Shown here in pieces: positions 1 to 8,155 of a DNA stretch of 37,974 nt (position 1 is its first letter; the number at the start of each line of letters is the position of its first letter). The stretch comes from Clostridia bacterium (lineage in GTDB: Bacteria; Bacillota; Clostridia; Oscillospirales; Acutalibacteraceae). The translations under genes were made by a program, and so were the position numbers. Where the stretch lies: positions 1 through 37,974 of the forward strand of contig JAKSQX010000010.1 of the NCBI GenBank assembly GCA_024403955.1. The letters are read 5' to 3'. The notes beneath the pieces are model-generated. The model searched no databases. It saw nothing but the letters and a program-made list of their open reading frames with translations, and was not told where the DNA came from.

Positions 1-101
1 AAGAGGACTTGCGAGTAGGATACGTTAATTTGAAAAATGTAAGCAACAAACCTGATTTTGAAGATGTTTATTTGTATATAGAAAAGTTTATAGAGCAATG
101 A
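1..101 (+). CDS. C-terminal end of an unidentified protein (partial)
   Basis: An open frame runs in from the left edge and stops at TGA 99-101. It gives about 32 residues, beginning EDLRVGYVNLK and ending YIEKFIEQ. The stretch is charged and mixed, as expected for a soluble C-terminus, and shows no motif I can name. It is followed directly by a hairpin terminator, which supports a real gene end. Product unknown. Confidence 0.5.
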   Translation, partial: EDLRVGYVNLKNVSNKPDFEDVYLYIEKFIEQ

Positions 102-102
102 A

Positions 103-137
103 AAATGCACACACTCAGTTGATGAGTGCGTGCATTT
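103..137. terminator. bidirectional terminator between the partial gene and ribU
   Basis: Stem AAATGCAC-A-CACTCA (103-117) pairs with TGAGTG-C-GTGCATTT (123-137) around a 5-nt loop, with a single A/C mismatch. On the minus strand it is followed by a run of five T (complement of 101-105), so it mainly ends ribU transcription. The plus-strand T-run is weak. Confidence 0.8.
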
Positions 138-148
138 GGTTTTGTGGT

Positions 149-700
149 TTACTTCTTCACTATTGGTGAAATGCGCTTGTAAAGAAGGAATGTTAGGATT
201 CCATTTACTGCAGCTTTTCCAAGGTTAAAAAGAAGGATGAATGGCATCAAATCAAGAACGGCTCCAACAGTTCCCTTGTTGATAGCGCCCATCATAAAGT
301 AAGGTGTAACAACGAGGTTTGCACCAAACATAATTGTTGTCATAGCAATAGCGCCACATGCTATAGCAATGATAGCACCAGACTTTGTCTTTTTGTGCTT
401 GTAAATAAGTGATGCAGTGAGTACGTATACACCAGTTGCAAGTATATGCATTATTATTCCGTAAATACCACTTCCGGCGCTGACTGTTAGGCCTTGAATT
501 AGTGATGCGATTATTGTAACTAGAATGCCTGCAACAGGTCCAAAAGCGAAACCTGCAATAAGAATAGGGACGTCTGCTGGATCATACTCAAGGAAAGTAA
601 TAGGAGCCGGCATAGGAATGTGTACGATTGCAACTAATACTACAGAGAGAGCAATCATTACTGCCATTGATGTTAGTTTTCGTGTGTTCGTTTTAGCCAA
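149..700 (-). CDS. ribU: RibU-type riboflavin ECF transporter S component
   Basis: This is a 183-residue, almost entirely hydrophobic protein with about five to six membrane segments. It has the ECF S-component features: an N-terminal helix, a segment reading LEYDPADVPILIAGFAFGP, and a GI.MHILATG-like central helix. LEYDPADVP is typical of RibU, which binds riboflavin and works with a shared EcfAA'T energising module not present in this window. The start is TTG at 700, preceded by AGAAGA. The FMN riboswitch and attenuator immediately upstream independently support a flavin role: high FMN should shut off uptake. The gene is last before the terminator at 103-137. Confidence 0.9.
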   Translation of the reverse strand: MAKTNTRKLTSMAVMIALSVVLVAIVHIPMPAPITFLEYDPADVPILIAGFAFGPVAGILVTIIASLIQGLTVSAGSGIYGIIMHILATGVYVLTASLIYKHKKTKSGAIIAIACGAIAMTTIMFGANLVVTPYFMMGAINKGTVGAVLDLMPFILLFNLGKAAVNGILTFLLYKRISPIVKK

Positions 701-741
701 TTCTAAAATCTTCTTTCAATAATTATTTCTTCAAAGTAAAA

Positions 742-766
742 AGCCCTGTGGGTGTACCACAGGGCT
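742..766 (-). terminator. FMN riboswitch expression-platform terminator
   Basis: A perfect 10-bp stem, AGCCCTGTGG (742-751) with CCACAGGGCT (757-766), has a 5-nt loop. On the minus strand a T-run follows at 737-741. It lies between the FMN aptamer and ribU, the usual position of the premature terminator that forms when FMN is bound. Confidence 0.85.
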
Positions 767-785
767 CAATTTAAGACGTAGGGAT

Positions 786-900
786 TTACATCTTCTCTCG
801 TCCAGACTATAACTGTCGGTGCTGGAATTTCACCAGCTCGGCCAAAAGGCTCGCGGACTGTACCGCCGGTGGGGAATTACGCCCCGCCCTGAAGATGTAA
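786..900 (-). promoter_or_regulatory. FMN riboswitch (RFN element)
   Basis: On the minus strand the segment opens with TTACATCTTCAGGGCGGGG and closes with AGAAGATGTAA, giving the basal P1 stem GAAGATGTAA/TTACATCTTC. In between are the RFN signature blocks: ACCGGCGGTACAGTCCGCGAG, GGTGAAATTCCAGCACCGAC and AGTTATAGTCTGGACGAG, in the correct order. The RFN family binds flavin mononucleotide and represses riboflavin uptake or synthesis genes. The next gene on this strand is ribU. Confidence 0.95.
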
Positions 901-902
901 AA

Positions 903-931
903 ATTGTATCACTACGAGGTTTTAGTGTCAA
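903..931 (-). promoter_or_regulatory. promoter of the FMN riboswitch-ribU unit
   Basis: On the minus strand a TTGACA box (926-931) and a TACAAT box (903-908) are separated by 17 nt, placing the start just before the aptamer. The -35 box overlaps the folC stop codon. No terminator lies between folC and this promoter, so folC read-through would also pass through the riboswitch. Confidence 0.8.
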
Positions 932-2211
932 CCTATAGTTTCTATCATATGGAGACGGACATCGCCTGCGAGATACAGTGAACCACAGACAATTAATGCA
1001 TCTTTATCAGACACAAGGCTCCTGGCAAGGTCAAAAGCTTTACAGGTGTCGTCGCAAGGGGTGACATCTGAGCAAAATGCCCTTGATTTCTCTGCGAGAG
1101 TTTCGGCTTTCATTGCGCGTGGATTGCTTGGAGTCGTAGTAACTATGCGCTTTGCAAGTGGAGCTAGATGCTCGAGTACAGCATCAACTTCCTTGTCCTC
1201 CATAACGCCGATAACAAGAGTTTTGTCCTTGTCGCTCACATATTCTTTGAGTGTTTTTGCGAGCGCGTGTGCGCCATCTTCATTATGACCGCCATCAAGT
1301 ATGATGAGCGGTTCTTTTTGCAATACTTCGACACGCGCTGGAATTCTCGTTCTCTCTACACCAGAAATTATTGCTGAATCTGTGATTTGATATCCCTGTT
1401 TTTTAAGGGATTCAATTATGCATAGAGTTACAGATAGATTATCTAGTTGATGAGGACCAATGAGAGGAAGCTTCATTTCAATGTCTTTATATGAAACTAC
1501 TTGTCCTGTAATGTCCTCGGAGATTTTGGAGATAACTGATGAATCTGCAAGGATGAATTTGTTGTGCTTTTCTTTTGCTGTATCCCTTAATACGGCAAGA
1601 GCAGATGTACTGCTTTGAGGTGCAGAAACTGTTGTCCCACCTTCTTTGATTATTCCGGCCTTTTGAGCAGCTATTTCTTCGATTGTATTTCCGAGAACAC
1701 CCATATGGTCAAAAGAGAGTGAAACTATAGCTGAAACAAGAGGTGTGTCAATTACATTGGTTGAGTCAAGGAGGCCACCGAGGCCAACTTCGAGAACTAC
1801 AACATCACAGTTTTCTTCTTTGTAGTAGAGAAAGGCAATTGCAGTGATAACTTCAAATTCAGTTGGAGAATTATCTTCAGCATCAAGTTTATCAACGACA
1901 GCTTTGACCTGTTCTGTGATTCTGCAGAGAGCATCTTTTTCTATGAACTTGCCATCCAGCATAATCCTCTCTCTAAAGTCTGAGACAAAAGGAGAGGTGA
2001 AAAGACCAGTCTTATAACCTGCTGCAGTGAGAATGTTTGCTGTGGTTGTACAGACGGAGCCTTTTCCATTTGTGCCGGCAACGTGTACATATTTTAAACC
2101 TTTCTCTGGATGGTCCAATGTAAGAAGTAGGGCATTGATTCGCTGAAAACCAGGTTTTGAGCCAAAGACAGCTCTGCTCTCTATGTAATTGATTGCATCC
2201 TCGTATAACAT
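928..2211 (-). CDS. folC: folylpolyglutamate synthase / dihydrofolate synthase
   Basis: This is a 427-residue, cytoplasmic FolC/Mur-ligase-family enzyme. It adds glutamate to dihydropteroate or folates with ATP. Visible landmarks are VHVAGTNGKGS near residue 43 (the ATP-binding P-loop), LFTSPFVSDFRERI around 73-86, VVLEVGLGG near 139 and the C-terminal-domain motif LDGGHNEDGA near 307. Length is normal for the family. The ATG at 2211 lies 10 nt after the stop of the LytTR gene, with AGAGG overlapping that stop, so the two genes are probably co-transcribed. Whether the enzyme has both activities cannot be read from the sequence. Confidence 0.95.
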   Translation of the reverse strand: MLYEDAINYIESRAVFGSKPGFQRINALLLTLDHPEKGLKYVHVAGTNGKGSVCTTTANILTAAGYKTGLFTSPFVSDFRERIMLDGKFIEKDALCRITEQVKAVVDKLDAEDNSPTEFEVITAIAFLYYKEENCDVVVLEVGLGGLLDSTNVIDTPLVSAIVSLSFDHMGVLGNTIEEIAAQKAGIIKEGGTTVSAPQSSTSALAVLRDTAKEKHNKFILADSSVISKISEDITGQVVSYKDIEMKLPLIGPHQLDNLSVTLCIIESLKKQGYQITDSAIISGVERTRIPARVEVLQKEPLIILDGGHNEDGAHALAKTLKEYVSDKDKTLVIGVMEDKEVDAVLEHLAPLAKRIVTTTPSNPRAMKAETLAEKSRAFCSDVTPCDDTCKAFDLARSLVSDKDALIVCGSLYLAGDVRLHMIETIG

Positions 2212-2221
2212 ATTAAAACCT

Positions 2222-2938
2222 CTAACTCATAGTGAATGTGTGGGTATCAATAAATTGCTCTCTTGCTGACATGAACTCTGCTTTGCGCCTTCTACTAATT
2301 GGAATTTCGTCCCCATTAGTCATATAGAGCTTGTCGATTGTTTTTGAAACGGATCTTATGTTGGACATGTTAATTACATAGGATCTGTGACACGCGAAGA
2401 AAAACTCCTCAGAGAGCTGTGCCGATATTTGAAAAAGTGGAATAGTTGCTGGAATTGTGCCATTTTTCGTGACTATCAATGTCTCTCGATTGATTGAGGC
2501 GACATAGATAATCTCGTTCATTGGGAGAGTCAACCTATCAGGACCATTTTTGATAAGGATAACTCTGCTGGATAATTTCTTTTTCCTAAAACTATCTACT
2601 GCTTCGTAGACATCTTGGTTTGCGACAGGTGACCTGAGCACACGGTAGGCATCAACTTTAAATGCCTCATATGCTGATTCGATGTCGTCTGTGATTAAGA
2701 CTATTTCTTCAAAGTGGTCGTGTTCACGGAGAATCTGTGCAGTTTTTAGTGCGCTTCTTTCATCGCTGTCGTCGATAAACAGTATAGCATCAGAGATGTC
2801 AGTTTTCAAAAGTAATTTAATGTCTTTGAAAACCTTTATTTCTATGGTGACCATTTTATCGTACATATAACTGGAGACGATCTGTTTTAGTCCGCTTACA
2901 ACTTTTTTGTTTTTGGAAAGAATGTATATTTCAAACAT
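2222..2938 (-). CDS. LytTR-family response regulator
   Basis: This is a 238-residue transcription regulator. Residues 1-120 are a receiver-like domain (FIDDSDERS near 53; AYRVLRSPVANQDVYEAVD near the end, where a typical receiver has a K-P pair). Residues 135-238 are a LytTR DNA-binding domain with the hallmark ACHRSYVINMSNI. An upstream in-frame extension to 3085 exists, but AAGGAGG precedes the ATG at 2938 and the extra residues look non-coding, so I use 2938. No cognate histidine kinase is adjacent. LytTR proteins bind direct repeats near ACCGTTCGT, and such a site lies upstream of this gene at 3050-3058, suggesting autoregulation. Confidence 0.88.
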   Translation of the reverse strand: MFEIYILSKNKKVVSGLKQIVSSYMYDKMVTIEIKVFKDIKLLLKTDISDAILFIDDSDERSALKTAQILREHDHFEEIVLITDDIESAYEAFKVDAYRVLRSPVANQDVYEAVDSFRKKKLSSRVILIKNGPDRLTLPMNEIIYVASINRETLIVTKNGTIPATIPLFQISAQLSEEFFFACHRSYVINMSNIRSVSKTIDKLYMTNGDEIPISRRRKAEFMSAREQFIDTHTFTMS

Positions 2939-2991
2939 TTCTATATTCCTCCTTAGTATACACACCCCGGCCTTAGACGAAAGGTTAGCAA

Positions 2992-3020
2992 AGTATAAGA
3001 ATAAAACACAAATTGCGCAA
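2992..3020 (-). promoter_or_regulatory. probable promoter of the LytTR-folC unit
   Basis: On the minus strand TTGCGC (3015-3020) and TATACT (2992-2997) are spaced by exactly 17 nt, followed by a leader of about 50 nt and the strong ribosome binding site of the LytTR gene. Confidence 0.6.
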
Positions 3021-3049
3021 TTATTTGGAACATAATCTCTGCATAGCAT

Positions 3050-3079
3050 ACCGTTCGTGCTTAAAATTAAGCATTTCGT
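3050..3079 (+). promoter_or_regulatory. candidate LytTR binding site (direct repeat)
   Basis: ACCGTTCGT at 3050-3058 fits the published LytTR consensus [TA][AC][CA]GTTN[AG][TG] at all nine positions. A second copy, GCATTTCGT at 3071-3079, matches seven of nine. The 12-nt spacer gives a 21-nt repeat period, the AgrA-like geometry. It sits about 30 bp upstream of the -35 box of the LytTR gene and also upstream of the divergent sigma-factor gene. Confidence 0.5.
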
Positions 3080-3150
3080 AGCCAATTCGAGATTTTTGAA
3101 AAAATGCAGTTTAATATAGAAGCAAAACCTAAATGAGCGGAGGTGATGCT

Positions 3151-3654
3151 TTGGAGGAACTTTATAGGAAGTACTGGAAGATACTTGTTGCCGATGCTGT
3201 TAAGAGGCTTAGGAGTGAAAGCTTAGCAGAGGATTGTGCTCAGGAGACGTTTCTTGTGCTCTTTGAAAAGATTAAGGAGGGATATGTCTTTGAGAGCGAA
3301 GCTCAACTAATCTCGTTCCTGTTTAAAACCAACTCGAATAATGCAGATCATATTAGACGTTTCCTCGCTCGTTCCACCAAAGCTACTGACGCCTTTATTC
3401 ATGGAATAGATATTAAGCCACAGGCATATTTTGAGGATTACCTAATTATAAAGGAGGAGATTGATGAATTGGATTCTGCCCTAAAGAACATCCCACTTCA
3501 TCATGCCCTCGCTACAATTTATCACTACGGTTATGATCTTACTTATCCTGAAATTGCTGGTATTCTTGGCAATACTGGTGACAGCGTTCGCAAGTTTGGA
3601 AATCGCGGAATAAAAGAACTAAAAAAAGAGATGACAAAAGATGAGGGGGAATAA
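3151..3654 (+). CDS. sigma-70 family (ECF-like) RNA polymerase sigma factor
   Basis: This 167-residue protein has sigma region 2 (EDCAQETFLVLFEKI, about 28-42) and a C-terminal region-4 helix-turn-helix (LTYPEIAGILGNTGDSVRKF). The middle linker has no extra domain, so this is a two-domain ECF-type factor. The frame opens at ATG 3133, but nothing like a ribosome binding site precedes it. GGAGGTGAT at 3139-3147 is ideally placed for TTG 3151, so I choose the TTG. It is followed after 2 nt by the FHA gene, which suggests coupled expression. No obvious anti-sigma factor is adjacent. Its target promoters are unknown. Confidence 0.85.
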   Translation: MEELYRKYWKILVADAVKRLRSESLAEDCAQETFLVLFEKIKEGYVFESEAQLISFLFKTNSNNADHIRRFLARSTKATDAFIHGIDIKPQAYFEDYLIIKEEIDELDSALKNIPLHHALATIYHYGYDLTYPEIAGILGNTGDSVRKFGNRGIKELKKEMTKDEGE

Positions 3655-3656
3655 TA

Positions 3657-4547
3657 ATGTTTTTAAATAATAGTGAAGAGAATAGCAATATGCTTTTCTA
3701 CTTAGTTGAATCTTTTGAAAATGTTGATATGTTTACGATTGAAATGCTAAATGCCAATCCGATTCCAGAGGTAATTCGAATTGGAATAAAAGACGATAAA
3801 TTACTGTTGCCAATTTCAAAACTTGTGCCTCTAGAGGAATACTTGAAAGAAAATGCTGACACGGAAGGCTTAGAAGAAAAACTTAGAGATCAGTACGAAC
3901 AAACGGTGGAGAAAGTTGAAAACTATATGATTCCAAAAGAGGAGTTGATTTTGAATTTTTTCTATAGTTTTGTTGATCCGGATGAGGATAGCCTTGTTCT
4001 TCCAGTTGTTCCAACTGACTTCGCTTTTCTTGAGTCACACTCGGTCTTTGAGTTTTTATCTTGTGTCCACTGTACAATAGAAAATGAAAAGAAAGATGTT
4101 CTAAGTGAGAAACCTAAAAAGAAAGAGAAGGTTAAAAAGGTAAAACCAAAGAAGGAGAACAAATTCTTCGAGAAGATAGTCAGTGCACTTGAGTCGAGTG
4201 GGAAGGATGATTTATTTGATTTTCCAGTTGATGGCGCCTTGCCGGAAGGCGTACATGTTATAGTTGTACGAAGCACAGGTGCGGAGTACCCACTGATGTT
4301 TGGGCCTGATTTGGTTGGCAGGGATGAGAATAAGTGTAGTATCGCTTTCCCGGGTAATGGTGCCATGGAGGCGGAGCATTGTAGTATCACTCTTGCCCGT
4401 GGAAAGTACTACCTTGCAGACCTTAATTCTGGGTCTGGTACACTCCTAAACGGAGTGAAAATCGAGCCGGGCAAGACATATGAATTAAGCTCCGCTGACC
4501 TCATAACTGTGGCGGGTGAGGAACTGGTATTTTCAAAGCGAATATAG
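3657..4547 (+). CDS. DUF6382-like / FHA-domain protein
   Basis: This is a 296-residue soluble protein in three parts. Residues 1-145 resemble the DUF6382 domain that often precedes FHA domains in Clostridia (features IEMLNANPIPEVIRIGIKDDK and YMIPKEELILNF). Residues 150-180 are a very basic Lys-rich linker. Residues 200-296 are an FHA phosphothreonine-binding domain with LVGRDENKCSI, EHCSITLARGKYYLADLNS and GTLLNGVKI (the G-R, H-S and N-G motifs). FHA domains read Thr phosphorylation, so a Ser/Thr kinase elsewhere is expected. GAGGGGGA precedes ATG 3657, 2 nt after the sigma gene stop. The DUF6382 label is from memory of the family pattern; the FHA call is firm. Confidence 0.85.
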   Translation: MFLNNSEENSNMLFYLVESFENVDMFTIEMLNANPIPEVIRIGIKDDKLLLPISKLVPLEEYLKENADTEGLEEKLRDQYEQTVEKVENYMIPKEELILNFFYSFVDPDEDSLVLPVVPTDFAFLESHSVFEFLSCVHCTIENEKKDVLSEKPKKKEKVKKVKPKKENKFFEKIVSALESSGKDDLFDFPVDGALPEGVHVIVVRSTGAEYPLMFGPDLVGRDENKCSIAFPGNGAMEAEHCSITLARGKYYLADLNSGSGTLLNGVKIEPGKTYELSSADLITVAGEELVFSKRI

Positions 4548-4553
4548 GTGAAA

Positions 4554-4582
4554 TTAGCACTCCGAAAAAGAGTGCTAATTTT
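4554..4582 (+). terminator. terminator with CIRCE-like arms after the FHA gene
   Basis: TTAGCACTC (4554-4562) and GAGTGCTAA (4570-4578) pair perfectly around a 7-nt loop, followed by TTTTTT. In position and form it is a terminator. The arms are identical to CIRCE half-sites but the spacer is 7 instead of the canonical 9. Confidence 0.7.
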
Positions 4583-4595
4583 TTCGAAAAACTTG

Positions 4596-4624
4596 TTGAC
4601 AATGGGGTTTATTGGTGCTAAATT
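4596..4624 (+). promoter_or_regulatory. heat-shock operon promoter
   Basis: TTGACA (4596-4601), a 17-nt spacer and TAAATT (4619-4624) form a near-consensus vegetative promoter. The start point would fall within the CIRCE element at 4635-4661. Confidence 0.85.
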
Positions 4625-4634
4625 ATATATGCAA

Positions 4635-4661
4635 TTAGCACTCAAATGTTGCGAGTGCTAA
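4635..4661 (+). promoter_or_regulatory. CIRCE operator (HrcA binding site)
   Basis: TTAGCACTC-N9-GAGTGCTAA is an exact match to the CIRCE consensus. It covers the expected transcription start of hrcA-grpE-dnaK-dnaJ. HrcA repressor bound here would be released on heat shock. Confidence 0.97.
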
Positions 4662-4686
4662 AATTTGACACTCGGGTGGTGAATGA

Positions 4687-5745
4687 ATGCTTCCACCAAG
4701 GCGACAGAAAATACTTGCTGCCATTGTTGAACAGTACATTGAGACTGGCGAACCAGTCGGTTCAAAGACTCTTATGAATCTCCCGGGATTTGATGTCTCG
4801 TCAGCAACGATTAGAAACGAGATGGCAGAGCTCACGGCTTTGGGCTTTATCACACAGCCTCATACTTCGGCAGGACGTGTGCCAACTCAGTACGGCTACC
4901 GCTACTATGTTGACAACCTCATGCAACCAGCTGAACTCGAAGAGAATGAGCGTAGGCGAATAGAGGCAGGCGTTGATTACAGATCAGGTGATCCTGAACA
5001 GCTCCTTGCAACAGCCGGTGAAGCACTCGTCGATTTCACTAACTTTGCAGCAATCTCCACTACCCCTGCAGATGAGCACGCATTTATCAAGAATATTGAG
5101 ATGGTGCCAGTTAGCCCTAAGATGGCTATGATAGTCATGCTTACATCAACTGGTATCTTAAAGAGCAAAGCTTGTAGAACCGATGTACCGATTGTGGTTG
5201 ATCTTCAAGAGACATTCCAAAACCTTGTTAATCAAAACTTTATTGGAAGACCACTTTCAGATATCAACACGGTTATGATTCAAACTTTGGTTGCAAGTCT
5301 CGGTGCTAAAGCACTTTCGATGTCACCATTGCTTGTAACTATTGCTGATCTCGTTGAGGCCGCTTCGATTTCAGAGGTTAATCTCTCTGGTCAATCGAAC
5401 TTGCTTGGCTATAAAGAGTACAACGAGACTGCTGGACAGTTGCTCGACTTCCTTCATAGAGACGAGCCGCTTAACATGCTGGTTTCATCATCATCTGATA
5501 CGGACAGCGACATTGAAATTCGAATTGGCTCTGAGAACCGTTACAAGGAACTTGAGAATTCAAGCATGATTATCTCCAAGTACAAGATTGGTGAAAATGC
5601 GACAGGTGCGATTGGTATTATCGGTCCAACGCGAATGAATTACTCAAAGCTTATTCCAAGCATCAAATATTTGACCGACATTATTAATAAGGTATTGTCG
5701 GACGTATACGAGGAGGAAACAGACCTTGGCGAAGAAGAAAATTGA
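4687..5745 (+). CDS. hrcA: heat-inducible transcription repressor HrcA
   Basis: This 352-residue repressor has an N-terminal winged helix beginning LPPRRQKILAAIVEQYIETG and including SSATIRNEMAELTALGFI and QPHTSAGRVPT, all diagnostic of HrcA. A GAF-like middle follows, then a C-terminal domain ending ...GIIGPTRMNYSKLIPSIKYL. It binds CIRCE and is normally folded by GroEL. ATG 4687 is preceded by GGTGGTGA. Its CIRCE element lies 25 nt upstream, so it autoregulates the operon. It overlaps grpE by 20 nt. Confidence 0.97.
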   Translation: MLPPRRQKILAAIVEQYIETGEPVGSKTLMNLPGFDVSSATIRNEMAELTALGFITQPHTSAGRVPTQYGYRYYVDNLMQPAELEENERRRIEAGVDYRSGDPEQLLATAGEALVDFTNFAAISTTPADEHAFIKNIEMVPVSPKMAMIVMLTSTGILKSKACRTDVPIVVDLQETFQNLVNQNFIGRPLSDINTVMIQTLVASLGAKALSMSPLLVTIADLVEAASISEVNLSGQSNLLGYKEYNETAGQLLDFLHRDEPLNMLVSSSSDTDSDIEIRIGSENRYKELENSSMIISKYKIGENATGAIGIIGPTRMNYSKLIPSIKYLTDIINKVLSDVYEEETDLGEEEN

Positions 5746-6268
5746 TATCGAGACTCCTGATGAGGAGATAGATACTCAGGCTGAGGAAAAAGAGCAAGAG
5801 ACTCCACAAGCCGAGGAAGTAGAACAGACAATAGAAGAAAAGCTCGTAGCTGAACTTGCAGCGCAGAAAGAAGCTTATCTTCGTCTCGCAGCTGAGTACG
5901 ATAACTTTAGAAAGCGTACAGCAAAAGAAAAGGAAGAATCTTTCACTAGTGCGAAAGCAACAGTATTTGAGGACTTCCTCCCAGTGCTCGACAATTTTGA
6001 TAGAGCACTCATTGCTGAAGCATCAACAGTTGATGACTTCAAGAAGGGCGTTGAGATGACCTACACACAGTTCACTGACGTCTTTAAAAAATTCGGCGTT
6101 GAAACATTTGGCGAAGCCGGAGAAAAGTTCGACCCTAACATTCATAATGCAGTAATGCACGTGGATGATGAGTCCTTTGAAGCAAACGTAATCACAGATG
6201 TTTTCCAGAAGGGCTATAAAATTAATGACAGAATTCTTAGACCTGCAATGGTAAAAGTTGCAAACTAA
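5726..6268 (+). CDS. grpE: nucleotide exchange factor GrpE
   Basis: This 180-residue protein releases ADP from DnaK. An acidic N-terminal tail (1-38) leads into the long dimerising helix ([29 protein letters not shown]). The beta-domain signature ...[37 protein letters not shown] follows at the end. The start is TTG at 5726, inside the hrcA 3' end, with GAGGAGGAAAC upstream. Length is normal. Confidence 0.97.
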   Translation: MAKKKIDIETPDEEIDTQAEEKEQETPQAEEVEQTIEEKLVAELAAQKEAYLRLAAEYDNFRKRTAKEKEESFTSAKATVFEDFLPVLDNFDRALIAEASTVDDFKKGVEMTYTQFTDVFKKFGVETFGEAGEKFDPNIHNAVMHVDDESFEANVITDVFQKGYKINDRILRPAMVKVAN

Positions 6269-6287
6269 TTTCGGAGGTATATTTATT

Positions 6288-8126
6288 ATGGCTAAAATCG
6301 TAGGTATTGACCTTGGTACAACAAACTCATGTGTAGCAGTTATTGAAGGCGGCGAAGCCGTTGTTATAGCAAACGCAGAAGGTGCAAGAACAACTCCATC
6401 AGTAGTTGCTTTTGGTAAAGATGGCGAGCGTATGGTTGGCCAGGTTGCAAAGCGTCAGGCAATCACAAACCCTGACAAGACAGTATCATCAATCAAGCGT
6501 CAGATGGGTTCTGACTACAAAGTTAAAATTGATGACAAGAAGTACACACCACAGGAAATCTCAGCTATGATTCTTCAGAAGCTTAAGAGTGATGCCGAAG
6601 CTTATCTTGGTGATAAGGTAACTGAGGCTGTTATCACAGTTCCTGCATACTTCACAGACTCACAGCGTCAGGCAACTAAGGATGCTGGTAAGATCGCTGG
6701 TCTTGAAGTTAAGAGAATTATCAATGAGCCTACAGCTGCAGCTTTAGCTTATGGTATTGATAAGGAAGATGACCAGAAGGTTATGGTATATGACCTCGGT
6801 GGTGGTACATTCGATGTATCTATCATTGAGATGGGCGACGGTGTTCAGGAAGTTCTTGCAACAGCAGGTAACAACCGTCTCGGCGGTGATGACTTCGATC
6901 AGAGAATTATCGACTGGCTCGCTGAGGAGTTTAAGAAGGCAGAGGGCATCGACCTCAAGGGCGACAAGATGGCTATGCAGAGACTTAAGGAAGCTGCAGA
7001 AAAGGCTAAGATTGAGCTCTCAGGTGTAACAACATCTAACATCTCTCTTCCATTCATCACAGCAGACGCTAACGGCCCTAAGCACCTTGAGACAACACTC
7101 ACACGTGCAAAGTTCAACGAACTCACAGCAGACCTCGTTGAGAGCACAATGGGTCCTGTTCGTCAGGCAATGGCTGACTCAGGTCTTAAGACATCTGAGA
7201 TTGATAAGGTACTCATGGTTGGTGGTTCTTCAAGAATCCCAGCAGTACAGGAAGCAGTTCAGAAGTTCATCGGTAAGGAACCATTCAAGGGTATTAACCC
7301 AGATGAGTGCGTAGCTATGGGTGCTGCTCTTCAGGGCGGTGTACTTGGCGGCGACGTTAAAGGTCTCCTTCTTCTCGATGTAACTCCACTTTCACTTGGT
7401 ATCGAGACACTCGGTGGTGTATCAACAAAGATCATCGATAGAAATACAACTATCCCAACAAAGAAGAGCCAGATCTTCTCAACAGCTGCTGATAACCAGA
7501 CATCTGTAGAAGTTAACGTTCTTCAGGGTGAGCGTGAATTCGCAAAGGACAACAAATCAATCGGTCTCTTCCACCTCGATGGTATTCTTCCAGCACGTCG
7601 TGGTACTCCACAGATCGAAGTAACATTCGATATCGACGCAAACGGTATTGTTCACGTATCAGCTAAGGACCTTGGCACAGGCAAGGAACAGTCAATCAGC
7701 ATCACAGCTTCTTCTAACATGTCTAAGGAAGACATCGATAAGGCAGTTCGTGAGGCAGAGCAGTTTGCTGAAGAAGATAAGCAGAGAAAAGAAGAGGTTG
7801 ACACAAGAAACGGTGCTGACCAGATGGTATTCCAGTGCGAAAAGATCCTCCAGGAAGAGGGCGACAAGTTCGACGACGCTGACAAGAAGGATCTTGAGGA
7901 TAAGATTGATAGTCTTAAGGAAGCTCTCAAGGGCGAAGACATCAACCTCATCAAGAATAAGCAGGAAGAACTCCAGGCTAAGTTCTATGAGATTTCCGAG
8001 AAACTCTACAAGGCTAACGCTCCTCAGGGTGATCCATCAGCTGCAGGATTTGATCCTTCACAGTTCACAGGTGGCGCAGCTCCTGACGACGGTGCAGCAG
8101 ACGTTGAATTTACAGACGTTGACTAA
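6288..8126 (+). CDS. dnaK: chaperone DnaK (Hsp70)
   Basis: This is a 612-residue Hsp70 with a complete ATPase domain. Landmarks are [15 protein letters not shown] at the N-terminus, [18 protein letters not shown] near 160 and [13 protein letters not shown] near 306. The substrate-binding domain starts near [17 protein letters not shown]. The C-terminal lid ends in an acidic tail (VEFTDVD). An in-frame ATG upstream at 6258 lies inside grpE. ATG 6288 has CGGAGGT at proper distance and starts exactly at the conserved [11 protein letters not shown] second, different Hsp70 (hscC type) is encoded at 27336. Confidence 0.98.
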   Translation: MAKIVGIDLGTTNSCVAVIEGGEAVVIANAEGARTTPSVVAFGKDGERMVGQVAKRQAITNPDKTVSSIKRQMGSDYKVKIDDKKYTPQEISAMILQKLKSDAEAYLGDKVTEAVITVPAYFTDSQRQATKDAGKIAGLEVKRIINEPTAAALAYGIDKEDDQKVMVYDLGGGTFDVSIIEMGDGVQEVLATAGNNRLGGDDFDQRIIDWLAEEFKKAEGIDLKGDKMAMQRLKEAAEKAKIELSGVTTSNISLPFITADANGPKHLETTLTRAKFNELTADLVESTMGPVRQAMADSGLKTSEIDKVLMVGGSSRIPAVQEAVQKFIGKEPFKGINPDECVAMGAALQGGVLGGDVKGLLLLDVTPLSLGIETLGGVSTKIIDRNTTIPTKKSQIFSTAADNQTSVEVNVLQGEREFAKDNKSIGLFHLDGILPARRGTPQIEVTFDIDANGIVHVSAKDLGTGKEQSISITASSNMSKEDIDKAVREAEQFAEEDKQRKEEVDTRNGADQMVFQCEKILQEEGDKFDDADKKDLEDKIDSLKEALKGEDINLIKNKQEELQAKFYEISEKLYKANAPQGDPSAAGFDPSQFTGGAAPDDGAADVEFTDVD

Positions 8127-8155
8127 TTTTAACTAAAACAATTTAGGATAGAATA

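Noticed and set aside
2939..3085. In-frame N-terminal extension of the LytTR regulator
   Set aside because: The added 49 residues run across the promoter and binding-site region, and a strong AAGGAGG sits just before the ATG at 2938.
3962..4390. 142-codon frame antisense to the FHA gene
   Set aside because: Ser/Phe-rich shadow translation without start signals, opposite a clear FHA domain.
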